Part shown: positions 18,549 through 27,300 of the stretch, one piece after another
Position numbering within the stretch: the stretch's first letter is position 1
Layout: each line of letters begins with the position of its first letter
Assembly (NCBI GenBank): GCA_944325345.1
Contig: CALUZV010000006.1
Span: forward strand, 84,932 to 148,931
Source: an uncultured Parabacteroides sp.
GTDB taxonomy: Bacteria; Bacteroidota; Bacteroidia; Bacteroidales; Tannerellaceae
DNA: 64,000 nucleotides
Direction: 5' to 3'
The notes under the pieces: model-generated
Databases searched by the model: none
Told to the model about the DNA's origin: nothing
Seen by the model: the letters and a program-made list of their open reading frames with translations, nothing else
Position numbers and translations under genes: made by a program

Positions 18549-20240
18549 TTATTTGCTGGCGACAGCCGGCACATCCTCCGGCTTGCTCAGTGTCTTCCGA
18601 TACAAGGCAGGGTCGGCGAGGACCTCCAAAGCTTTCTGCAGGACTTTATCATCTTTGAGGTTCTGCCGCAGTTCGCCTTTCTGGTAATAATAGCGTTTGA
18701 CAATCTCCGAGGAGAGCAGGCGCATGATTTCGGGCTTGAAGCGGTCGAAGTCGCGGCGCAGGTCGGGCGTCAGCTTTTCCTCCAGGGATTTGAACAAGGT
18801 AGAATCCTCGTCCAGATAGCCCTCAAACTCGGCGACCTCCTTCAGGTTCTTCAAGGCTTTCTCGCTTTGGCGGTCGTAGGTGAAGCCCTTCTCGGCGGCA
18901 TACGACTTGAATGCCTCGAAGTCTTCGTCGGCCAGTTGGAAATCCTCGACGGGGGGAATAGTCTTGTGTTGCTGCGTCCAGTCGGTTACGAAATCAATCA
19001 GTATCGTATCGACCGCGAGGTAATACATCAGCGTCGGCATCTTCGGCTCTTCGACTTCAAACTCCGGACGGACACCGCCGCCGTCGCGCACCGGACGGCC
19101 ATTGCGGGTGTAGAAGACCGAAGTCAGGCTATCAGGTATGGCACCGACCGAGCCATCCTCCCGCCGGTGCGAGTAGTCCATCTGCTGAATACACCGCCCA
19201 CTGGGGATATAATATTTACTAATCGTTACTTTGAGATTCCCGTTATAGGGCAAATCGCGTGATGCCTGTACCAGCCCCTTGCCGAACGAACGTTGGCCGA
19301 CCAGCACTGCACGGTCCATGTCCTGCAACGAGCCGGATAGAATTTCAGAGGCTGAGGCCGAGGCGCTATTGATTAGGACCGCTATCGGCATGACGGTATC
19401 CAACGGCTCGAGCGGCGTGCGGTAGATGCGGCTCATGGCTTTGTTCTTTCCCCGCGTGGAGACGACTTCCGTCCCCTTCGGCGTGAACATACCGACGATT
19501 TGGACAGCACCGTCGAGGATACCGCCGCCATTGTTACGCAAGTCCAGGACTAAAGACTTGATGGGATGGTTCTCCTTCAAATCGAAGAAAGCCTTCTTTA
19601 CTTCCTGCGCACTCTTGTCGGTGAATCCCTTCAGGTAGATATATCCCACGCTATCGTTGAGCATCCCATACCACGTAACCTGGTCCACCAAGACCTGCTT
19701 GCGGGTAAGTTCAATCTTGCGCGGCTTCTTCTCGCCCGGTCGTTGGATAGTCAGTGTCATCTTCGAGTTGGGAACGCCCTTCAAGAGTTCGCTCACCTTG
19801 TCGCTCGAGAAGGTAGAGACATCCACCGTGTCGATGGCGAGAATCAAATCCCCCGCCTTCAGTCCTGCTTCAGCAGCCGGCATCCCCTCGAACGGCTCGA
19901 TGATGACAACACCTCCACCCGTCCGGCGCTGGCGGATATAGGAGCCGATGCCACCATACTCGCCCGTTATCATCTGTTTGAAATCTCCCATGTCTTCCTC
20001 GGGGATATATTCGGTATAAGGGTCTAAGCCCCCCAGCATGGCGTCGATGCCCCGGCGGACAGTCTTGTCGATATTGACGGAGTCAACATAAAACATCTCG
20101 ACTTCCTTGACCAGCGCATTGAATATATCCAAGTTCTTACTTACCTCAAAATGATTATCCTTTTCTTGTGCCCCCGCCGGGAAAACCATTCCGGAGAACA
20201 GCAAGGCACATATCCAGCTCAAAATACTTCTACGTTGCAT
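18549..20240 (-). CDS. C-terminal processing peptidase, S41 family
   Basis: This 563-residue periplasmic serine protease has a signal peptide (residues 1-25, ending PAGAQ) and an N-terminal helical region (LDPYTEYIPEEDM). A PDZ domain (about residues 85-170, with GMPAAEAGLKAGDLI) precedes the S41 core. The nucleophile Ser is in NSASASASEILSG and the catalytic Lys in FGKGLVQ. Members cut C-terminal tails of periplasmic or outer-membrane proteins. The start at 20240 matches the signal peptide and a TACATTTG box just upstream; longer in-frame starts would begin before the promoter. The C-terminal extension of about 150 residues is usual for Bacteroidetes. Confidence 0.92.
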   Translation of the reverse strand: MQRRSILSWICALLFSGMVFPAGAQEKDNHFEVSKNLDIFNALVKEVEMFYVDSVNIDKTVRRGIDAMLGGLDPYTEYIPEEDMGDFKQMITGEYGGIGSYIRQRRTGGGVVIIEPFEGMPAAEAGLKAGDLILAIDTVDVSTFSSDKVSELLKGVPNSKMTLTIQRPGEKKPRKIELTRKQVLVDQVTWYGMLNDSVGYIYLKGFTDKSAQEVKKAFFDLKENHPIKSLVLDLRNNGGGILDGAVQIVGMFTPKGTEVVSTRGKNKAMSRIYRTPLEPLDTVMPIAVLINSASASASEILSGSLQDMDRAVLVGQRSFGKGLVQASRDLPYNGNLKVTISKYYIPSGRCIQQMDYSHRREDGSVGAIPDSLTSVFYTRNGRPVRDGGGVRPEFEVEEPKMPTLMYYLAVDTILIDFVTDWTQQHKTIPPVEDFQLADEDFEAFKSYAAEKGFTYDRQSEKALKNLKEVAEFEGYLDEDSTLFKSLEEKLTPDLRRDFDRFKPEIMRLLSSEIVKRYYYQKGELRQNLKDDKVLQKALEVLADPALYRKTLSKPEDVPAVASK

Positions 20241-20257
20241 TGTTCTTATTTTTGCGC

Positions 20258-20265
20258 CAAATGTA
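20258..20265 (-). promoter_or_regulatory. -7 box of the S41 peptidase gene
   Basis: TACATTTG on the minus strand lies 17 bases before the ATG at 20240. No clear -33 TTG at 19-21 bases. Confidence 0.5.
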
Positions 20266-20380
20266 GATAATAACTTCCTCTTCCTATATATCCAGCTTTG
20301 ACTTTTAACTTTATTTGTTCCCCGCCGCTCCTCTATATATAATAATGTATAGGAAACAACGGCAGGAAAACTGGCTTTGG

Positions 20381-20592
20381 TCGGGCGCAAACTTCTCTTT
20401 GTCCCGGGGCAAACTTGCCTGTGTGCCGACCCATACTTAAAACCAAGTCTTAGTTTATAAAAACTAAGGTTCAGTTTTTGAAAACTAAGATTTGGTTTTT
20501 ATAAACTAAGTCTTTGTTTTAAGAATTCCTCCCGGGGTAGCAAAGTATTCCATGGGGGCAAAGCAAGTATTCCTCGGAACAAAACAAACTTT
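20381..20592. repeat. Dispersed palindromic element, copy B
   Basis: The 88-base core at 20436-20523 begins CTTAAAACCAAGTC and ends TTGTTTTAAG. Arms of 39 bases pair with about seven mismatches around a TTTTTGAAAA centre. Flanking motifs (CCCGGGGCAAACTT at 20403-20416, CTCCCGGGGTAGCAAAGTATTCC-like units to 20590) repeat at 25-30 base intervals. It lies between the divergent protease gene and the tRNA promoter. Confidence 0.82.
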
Positions 20593-20616
20593 TTTTCGGA
20601 ATTTTTCGGCAGATGT

Positions 20617-20647
20617 GTTGTATATTCCGAAATTAGTCGTACCTTTG
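20617..20647 (+). promoter_or_regulatory. Promoter of the tRNA-Asn cluster
   Basis: GTTG (20617-20620), 19 bases, then TACCTTTG (20640-20647): a close fit to the Bacteroidetes consensus, 52 bases before the first tRNA. Confidence 0.75.
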
Positions 20648-20699
20648 CAGCGCAATTCAGAAAGAAGCAACGGCGCGTTGCGGATAAGTATTGCAACAT

Positions 20700-20773
20700 T
20701 CTTCCTTAGCTCAGTTGGTTAGAGCATCTGACTGTTAATCAGAGGGTCCTTGGTTCAAGTCCAAGAGGAAGAG
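20700..20773 (+). tRNA. tRNA-Asn (GTT), copy 1
   Basis: 74 bases. Acceptor TCTTCCT pairs with AGGAAGA; D arm GCTC-AGTTGGTTA-GAGC; anticodon arm CTGACTGTTAATCAG with GTT; T arm CTTGG-TTCAAGT-CCAAG; discriminator G. CCA is not encoded. Confidence 0.95.
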
Positions 20774-20783
20774 CACGAAACAT

Positions 20784-20857
20784 TCTTCTTTAGCTCAGTT
20801 GGTTAGAGCATCTGACTGTTAATCAGAGGGTCCTTGGTTCAAGTCCAAGAAGAAGAG
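20784..20857 (+). tRNA. tRNA-Asn (GTT), copy 2
   Basis: Same as copy 1 except for a compensated acceptor pair: TCTTCTT with AAGAAGA (C-G changed to T-A). It follows copy 1 by 10 bases, and the ACATTC spacer is repeated. Confidence 0.95.
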
Positions 20858-20866
20858 CACAAACAT

Positions 20867-20940
20867 TCTTCCTTAGCTCAGTTGGTTAGAGCATCTGACT
20901 GTTAATCAGAGGGTCCTTGGTTCAAGTCCAAGAGGAAGAG
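20867..20940 (+). tRNA. tRNA-Asn (GTT), copy 3
   Basis: Identical to copy 1 over the whole gene (acceptor TCTTCCT/AGGAAGA). Nine bases after copy 2. Confidence 0.95.
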
Positions 20941-20942
20941 CA

Positions 20943-20978
20943 GAAGAGAGAGGTATCCGGAGGGTATCTCTCTTTTTT
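20943..20978 (+). terminator. Terminator of the tRNA cluster
   Basis: AGAGAGA pairs with TCTCTCT around a GC-rich loop and is followed by a run of six T. Confidence 0.75.
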
Positions 20979-21086
20979 ATTGCTCGGACAAGCCACGTTT
21001 CCCGCCCTGCGAATTACCACTTCTAAAGAAATGTATATAGTCTCTGTTAAAAAAAACTATTTTCGGCAAGAAAGGAGAGAAAGAAC

Positions 21087-21117
21087 CTTGTTGATATTTC
21101 CGTATTTCCTATATTTG
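21087..21117 (+). promoter_or_regulatory. Promoter of the Gfo/Idh/MocA gene
   Basis: CTTG (21087-21090), 19 bases, TATATTTG (21110-21117). Leader of about 70 bases to the ATG at 21193. Confidence 0.7.
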
Positions 21118-21192
21118 CACCGATTTAAAACCGAAAGGTAAAGTCATAAAAACATGAGATTCATTAAGTGCTAATCTATAAAACGTATCATT

Positions 21193-22680
21193 ATGTCAAA
21201 CATTTCTAGAAGATCCTTTATTCAAAGAGGAACTGCTGCAGCCGCAGCTTTTACAATAGCTCCGAGTACTATCCTGGGTAAAAGTCACGGATATGTGGCT
21301 CCTACAGACAAGTTGAACATTGCTGCTGTCGGTATCGGCGGTATGGGTAATGCAAATATCAAAGCTGTAGAAAAGACAGAAAACCTCGTAGCTCTTTGCG
21401 ACGTGGACTGGAGATATGCAAAACCGGTATTCGACCGTTTCCCCAACGCTAAGAAATATTGGGACTACCGCAAGATGTACGACGAAATGGGTAAGTCTAT
21501 TGACGCAGTTATCGTTGCTACAGCTGACCATACACACGCTATCATCACGGCAGACGCTATGACGCTGGGCAAGCACGTATATACTCAGAAACCTTTGACT
21601 CACTCTGTTTACGAAGCTCGTTTGCTGACTAATTTGGCTAAATCTACGGGCGTTGCTACTCAGATGGGTAACCAGGGTTCTTCTGATGAAGGTACAGACT
21701 TGGCTTGCGAATGGATTTGGAATGGTGAAATCGGCGAAGTAACAAAAGTAGAATGTGCTACTAACCGTCCTATCTGGCCGCAGGGTCTGAATGCTCCTGA
21801 AAAAGAAGACCGTATTCCGAAGACATTGAACTGGGATTTGTTTACAGGTCCTGCTGAAATGATTCCTTTCAATCAGGCTTATCATCCTTGGAACTGGCGC
21901 GGATGGTGGCGTTACGGTACAGGTGCCCTCGGTGATATGGCTTGCCACATCTTGCACCAGCCGTTCAAAGCCTTGAAGTTAGGTTATCCGACAAGAGTAG
22001 AAGGTTCTTCTACGTTGCTGCTGAAGGATTGCGCTCCTCAGGCTCAGCACGTGAAGTTAATCTATCCGGCTCGTGATAATATGCCGAAGGTGGCTATGCC
22101 GGAAGTTGAAATCCACTGGTACGATGGCGGTTTGCTGCCTGTTCGTCCGAAAGGCTTCCCCGAAGGCGAAGATATGATGGCTATGGGCGGTGGTATCACC
22201 ATCTTCTATGGTACAAAAGACACACTCGTTTGCGGTTGCTACGGACAGAAGCCGAGATTGATGTCTGGCCGTGTTCCTAACGCTCCGAAGGTTTGCCGCC
22301 GCGTTCCGAACGCTATGGGTGGTGGCCACGAAATGGACTGGGTTGCTGCATGTAAGGAAAGCAAAGAAAACCGCCGCGTCTTGAAGTCTCGCTTCGAAGA
22401 GGCTGGTCCGTTCACTGAAATGGTTGATATGGGCGTTTTGGCTGTTCGTCTGCAGACTTTGAACAAAGAATTGCTGTGGGATGGCAACAAGATGGAATTC
22501 ACGAACATCAAGGACGACGAAACTATCCGTATTTTGATTAAGGATGACTTCAAGATTGTTGATGGCGACCCGAAATTCAATAAGATTTGGACAGATCCGG
22601 TTAATGCTAGACAGTTCGCTGCTGAATTGATTAAGCATAACTACCGCGAAGGCTGGAAGTTGCCTGACATGCCGAGATAA
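21193..22680 (+). CDS. Gfo/Idh/MocA family oxidoreductase with Tat signal
   Basis: This 495-residue protein has a twin-arginine signal (ISRRSFIQRGTAAAAAF, residues 4-20). A Rossmann fold begins LNIAAVGIGGMGN (near residue 41), and the family EKP motif is present as TQKPLTHSVYEA (near residue 136). HQPFKAL and a C-terminal alpha/beta domain follow. Members with Tat signals work in the periplasm with a tightly bound NAD cofactor, typically oxidising or reducing a sugar hydroxyl. The next gene is a DUF1080 lipoprotein. Proteins of these two families are paired in Bacteroidetes and have been tied to breakdown of glycosides through 3-keto intermediates. The sugar is not predictable here. Confidence 0.87.
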   Translation: MSNISRRSFIQRGTAAAAAFTIAPSTILGKSHGYVAPTDKLNIAAVGIGGMGNANIKAVEKTENLVALCDVDWRYAKPVFDRFPNAKKYWDYRKMYDEMGKSIDAVIVATADHTHAIITADAMTLGKHVYTQKPLTHSVYEARLLTNLAKSTGVATQMGNQGSSDEGTDLACEWIWNGEIGEVTKVECATNRPIWPQGLNAPEKEDRIPKTLNWDLFTGPAEMIPFNQAYHPWNWRGWWRYGTGALGDMACHILHQPFKALKLGYPTRVEGSSTLLLKDCAPQAQHVKLIYPARDNMPKVAMPEVEIHWYDGGLLPVRPKGFPEGEDMMAMGGGITIFYGTKDTLVCGCYGQKPRLMSGRVPNAPKVCRRVPNAMGGGHEMDWVAACKESKENRRVLKSRFEEAGPFTEMVDMGVLAVRLQTLNKELLWDGNKMEFTNIKDDETIRILIKDDFKIVDGDPKFNKIWTDPVNARQFAAELIKHNYREGWKLPDMPR

Positions 22681-22693
22681 TAGATAAGTTTTG

Positions 22694-22744
22694 AGTAGCT
22701 AAAGCGATGAGGGCATTTTCTATTGACTCTCTGCTTTAGCTACT
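22694..22744 (+). terminator. Hairpin between the oxidoreductase and DUF1080 genes
   Basis: AGTAGCTAAAGC (22694-22705) pairs perfectly with GCTTTAGCTACT (22733-22744), followed by TCTTTAC. The weak T tail makes it a partial terminator or an mRNA-stability element between co-functional genes. Confidence 0.6.
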
Positions 22745-22790
22745 TCTTTACATAAGAATAATGGACAACAAGTTTAATCAACAAATAAAA

Positions 22791-23648
22791 ATGAAAAAGT
22801 CAGTATTATTGGTTAGTGCCGCTGCGCTGATGATGTTCGCATCTTGCAACGGCGGAAAGAAGGCTGAGGCTCCTGCCGAGGCTCCGGCAGCTACAGAAGC
22901 TGCGGCTGAATCTGCAACTCCGGAATACAAATTGATGGATCTGCCGACAGTCGATTTATCTACATTCCCGAAAGACAACGACGGTTGGATTACGCTTTTC
23001 GATGGAAAGACATTCAACGGTTGGCGTGGTTACGACAAGGCTGAAGTTCCTGGTGCTTGGGAAATCGACAATGGTACCATCCATATCAAAGGCTCTGGCG
23101 CAGGTGAAGCTGGTGCTGCTAACGGTGGCGATTTGATTTTCGCACACAAGTTCAAAAACTACGAATTTGAATTTGAATGGAAAGTGGGCAAGGGTTCTAA
23201 CTCTGGTGTATTGTATATGATTCAGGAAGTAGAAGGACAGCCGTCTTACATTTCTGCTCCCGAATACCAAGTGTTGGATAACGAAAATCACCCCGATGCT
23301 AAGTTGGGTAAGGATGGCAACCGCCAGTCTGCTTCTCTCTACGACATGATTCCTGCTAAACCGCAGAACGCTAAGCCGGTCGGCGAATGGAACAAGGGTA
23401 AAATCATGGTTTACAAAGGAACAGTGGTTCACTATCTGAACAGCGACAGTCCTTGTGTTGAATATCACTTGTGGACTCCGGCATGGAAGGAAATGTTGGA
23501 TAACAGCAAGTTTAGCAAAGATAAATGGCCGTTGGCTTACGAACTCTTGCTGAATTGCGGTGGTGAAAACAAGGAAGGTTTCATCGGATTCCAGGATCAT
23601 GGTGATGATGTTTGGTTCCGTAACATCCGCATCAAGATTTTAGACTAA
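22791..23648 (+). CDS. DUF1080 (3-keto-disaccharide hydrolase-like) lipoprotein
   Basis: This 285-residue protein has a lipoprotein signal (MKKSVLLVSAAALMMFASCN; lipidated Cys near residue 20). An Ala/Glu-rich linker of about 25 residues leads to a single DUF1080 jelly-roll domain. That domain starts WITLFDGKTFNGWRG and contains SNSGVLYMIQE, SAPEYQVLD and the closing GFIGFQDHGDDVWFRNIRIK. The second ATG (22791) is chosen because it gives the lipobox at the right depth; an ATG at 22761 would add 10 residues. DUF1080 enzymes act on 3-keto glycosides, which fits the upstream oxidoreductase. The substrate is inferred from family knowledge only. Confidence 0.88.
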   Translation: MKKSVLLVSAAALMMFASCNGGKKAEAPAEAPAATEAAAESATPEYKLMDLPTVDLSTFPKDNDGWITLFDGKTFNGWRGYDKAEVPGAWEIDNGTIHIKGSGAGEAGAANGGDLIFAHKFKNYEFEFEWKVGKGSNSGVLYMIQEVEGQPSYISAPEYQVLDNENHPDAKLGKDGNRQSASLYDMIPAKPQNAKPVGEWNKGKIMVYKGTVVHYLNSDSPCVEYHLWTPAWKEMLDNSKFSKDKWPLAYELLLNCGGENKEGFIGFQDHGDDVWFRNIRIKILD

Positions 23649-23670
23649 GACAAGTTGGTATATAGTCAGG

Positions 23671-23706
23671 GAAGGAGTTGTCCGCGAGGGCAACTCCTTT
23701 TTTTGT
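23671..23706 (+). terminator. Terminator after the DUF1080 gene
   Basis: AGGAGTTG (23673-23680) pairs with CAACTCCT (23691-23698), followed by seven T. Confidence 0.88.
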
Positions 23707-23945
23707 TCGTCCGAGGGCTCGGATTTGATGCGGCGAGGCTCTCCGCACGGTTTCCGAGGGGTCGGAAAGGTATCGGCGAGGCTTTCCGCATGGTTTCCGA
23801 GGGCTCGAAAAGGTCGCGGTGAGGCGTTCCGGGTGGTTTCCGAGGGGTCGGAAAGGTATCGGCGAGGCTCTCCGCATGTATTTCGAGGGCTCGGAAAGGT
23901 CCCGGGAGGCTCACCGCATGGTTTCCGAGCCCTCGGAATGCTATC
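23705..23945. repeat. Tandem array of about 5.5 palindromic 43-bp units
   Basis: Units of 42-43 bases hold the palindrome TTTCCGAGGGcTCGGAAA and a second imperfect one, GCGAGGCTCTCCGC. The centre of the first alternates between GGG and GGC. The last unit keeps only TTCCGAGCCCTCGGAA. There are no spacers. The design (two alternating palindromes per unit) and the core match the array at 3541-3862. Several frames are open through it, but the repeated Arg/Pro-rich peptides they would make are a by-product of stop-free repeats. From 23946 to 24100 I see only AT-rich sequence and a hairpin. Confidence 0.85.
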
Positions 23946-24012
23946 TGGTAGCATCTAATACTATTTACACTCTTCTTGATAGTATCACTTCGTATGGTTT
24001 CTGAAGAAAGAT

Positions 24013-24165
24013 GGTGGCCAGAAAAATGAACGTTTTTTCTGGTCATCTCTTTATGATTTTTATGTTTTAGAGCATAAAACGTAAAATTCTTATTGTGAAA
24101 TGTTTGGAAGGATAAATTTTTACTTAACTTTGCCTCCAGAAACCCCGAAAAGGTGGCCAGAAAAA
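24013..24165. repeat. Direct repeats GGTGGCCAGAAAAA around the protease promoter
   Basis: GGTGGCCAGAAAAA occurs at 24013-24026 and again at 24152-24165, each followed within a few bases by ACGTT. The first copy also forms a hairpin, CCAGAAAAA (24018-24026) with TTTTTCTGG (24034-24042). The promoter at 24103-24132 lies between them. Confidence 0.65.
24103..24132 (+). promoter_or_regulatory. Promoter of the C10 protease gene
   Basis: TTTG (24103-24106), 18 bases, TAACTTTG (24125-24132). The leader to the ATG at 24342 is long, about 200 bases, with no clear coding sequence. Confidence 0.75.
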
Positions 24166-24341
24166 ACGTTCCTTTTTTTGAGGCTTCAGCATGTTGATTT
24201 AGAAAGAGTTGATGAATTGTTAAACGCCGTTTTTTGAAGTTGTTGCCCCGACGTAATACGCTGAGACACAGCAAAAGGAAAAACGCACGAAACACGCTAT
24301 TATTATTTTATACATTAATACTAATTAAAAACACAACGAAC

Positions 24342-27300
24342 ATGAGAAGACTTTCATTACTCTTGTTAGCCTGCCTGACCCTCGGCATCACCTGGGCAGA
24401 GCGGGTAAGTGTGAACACGGCGCAGCAGGTGGCTGCGAACGTGGCGGCGGGCCTCAGCCCGTCTAACCTTCGGAGCAGTAGCGATTTGAAGCTCGTCTAT
24501 GCCGCTCCCGCGAAACAACAGTCCGGCCTCCGTTCTGCCGATAACGAATCCGATTACTACATCTTCAATGTGGGCACGGGCGACGGCTTCATCATCGTCG
24601 CCGGGGAAGACCGCGTGCGGCCGGTGCTGGGGTATAGTGCCGAAGGCGAGGTGGATATGGAGAAGATGCCGGATAATATGAAAGGGTGGCTGGAGATGTA
24701 CCAGAAGGAAATTTCGTGGGCGGTAGCGCAGAATATTTCAGCCTCGGATGCCATACAGAAAGAGTGGCAGGAATGGTTGAGTGGAAGCAAGTCGATGGCG
24801 AACCAAGGGGTGCTGCTGGAGACGGCGAAGTGGGGACAGGGTGAGCCCTATAACAAATTAACTCCAATCTTTGCTGACGAACATGCTGTTACTGGTTGTG
24901 TGGCAACAGCCCAAGCAATTGTAATGTATTATTATCGTGATTATTTACAAACACCTTTTGTAACATCTACAAAAAATAGTTATACGATAACAATAAATGA
25001 TGCTATCCCAACTTCTACTCCTAATAGCTATAAAATAGAAGAGAGAAGTACAGAACAAAAATCTATATTCCTTGAGTATAAAGGATATGATTGGAATAAT
25101 ATGTTGCCTGAATATGTCGCTGGTAATTACACTCCGGAACAAGCTGAAGCTGTTGCAGAGTTAATGTGGCATTGTGGGGTAAATGCTGAAATGAATTATG
25201 CGATAACCTATTTTCCTAATGGTATAGAACCTAATTATTCTAGTGGTGCAACTACTGCAAAAATATCTTCTTCTTTGAAGAATGTTTTTGGTTTTGCCCC
25301 TTCTGCTCGGTATGTTGTGAAAGATAATTATCATTGGGATGAGTGGGAAAAACTGATTAGTCAAGAGCTTTATGCGTCTCGCCCAGTAATATTGAACGGA
25401 ACAGATCCAAGACAAGGGGGCCATGCTTTTGTATGTGATGGTTATAAGCCTGATGGAATGGTTCATATTAACTGGGGCTGGAATGGTTTTCATAATGATG
25501 GATATTTTCTCCTTACAACTTTGGATGATGATGGAGATGGTAATGGATTTGCTGCATCTGGCTATGGAGCCATAATCGGTATTCATCCAACAGAGGGAGA
25601 AGCGGTAGAAGCTGCACCTCCTTATATTTCGATAATGCAATATGAAGGAGGATTTCCTTTGTCTGAAAAGGGAACAGTCAGCATAGCTTATCGATTGACA
25701 AACTTAAATGAGCAAGCTATTGATTATTATGTTGCATTAGCTATTGTTGATGAGAATAATTTGGATAATATTCCTACACCTACTAATAGGCAAGTGCATT
25801 TTAGTTTTAATGCTAATCAAAGTAGTTATTATTCTGATGCTACATCAACAATAAATATAAATGTGCCATTAGCAGATAATCAAAGAGTTTCTTTTGTTTA
25901 TTCTACAGATGGTGAGAATTGGAAACTTCTGCCCTCAGCTGTAAATTTGCCTATTGGATTGAAGGAAAATGGGGAAGTGTATGAAGAGGAAGAGATGCCT
26001 ACTTCTACTGTCGAATGGCTTTCCAACCCGTTTGATGGTCAATATATGCAATTAATTCAAAGTTTTACGGCAAACAATAAACCTATTCAGATTAAGTTGA
26101 ACGATTGGACTGAAGGGGAATCTGCTACGATTGAATTGTCTTTGAAAAATCCTGCATGGGCAGATGCTTTAACTATAGCTTATGACCTTGAAAAGCCCGT
26201 TGAAGGTAATGGTTCTAACTTGGTTTTCTATGAAGGTGGTAAAGCTACTATCCAAGTGGGTTCTCACATGATAAAAGAAGGTGGCTTGATAGATATTTAT
26301 ATGAGATGGAATGCGAAAGAGTTTATCTCTGAAACAATAGAGTATGATCTTAGAGCTTTTGACGCAACCCCGACATCTCCAACTTATACAATGACGGTAC
26401 TCGAAAAACCGCTGACTTGGGTATATAACGAAGATTTTATATCAGGTGCACATAACCAAATATTGCCATTTACTATCAAAGCAACGAATGTTCCCAGCTT
26501 TGCAAATAATCAGAATGTTTCTATGCGCTTATTCATAGAAGCAGTATCTCTTGGTGAGGTTGAGGTGTATTATGAAAATGATGAAGGCAAGCGGACGAAA
26601 TTGAATATCATCGATAATCCAGAACTTGATGAAGGTTTCTTGCTGACTGAAGATTTTACGATCAATTTAGTAGAAGGTAAAGAATATAAATTTGTTTACT
26701 GTTACATTGGTGAAAGGGGTTCTGCTGCGACAACTTTGTATGTAGATGCTGTAAATCAGGATGGAGCAGAGATACCTGTTTTCAATGCAAAAGAGGATGG
26801 TACTTTGGGTTGTATAGTATTTGAAATATCCCCATCAACAATTATTGTTACGGATGGTGAGCCGCTTACTTATTATGAAGGACATAAGTATAGTAATGTG
26901 ATTGTACAAAGTGGTGCTACCTATATTATACCGGCAGATGCGACTGATGCAACGATTACTAATCTGAGTGTATATGGCGGCGGTCAGATAGAGGCGCACC
27001 AGCCTTTAACAGTAACAGGAAGTACAATGGTCTTCTTGGATATTCCTACAGGTAAATGGAGAACTCTGACGATGCCTCTCGATACTTGGATGCGGGAAGA
27101 TGCTTCTGGCATATATTTGAAGACCGGTTTCCGGTTTGTGGATGAACAAGAATGGAAACTTGAAACGCCTAATAGTGCTACTGGACAGTATGCTGTATCA
27201 CAAGGAAGTGTTCATCTTGCAGCTTCAGATCCAGCAAAAGAAGACGTTATCTTTGAATGGGCTGCTCAGAATACTCCTTATACGGTAGAAGTTCCTAAGA

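Noticed and set aside
23640..24295. Long minus-strand open frames of up to 209 codons with Arg/Pro/Ser-rich repeated peptides
   Set aside because: They run through the palindromic repeat array, whose unit simply lacks stop codons in several frames. The peptide period shifts frame with the 43-base unit and there is no start context or domain.
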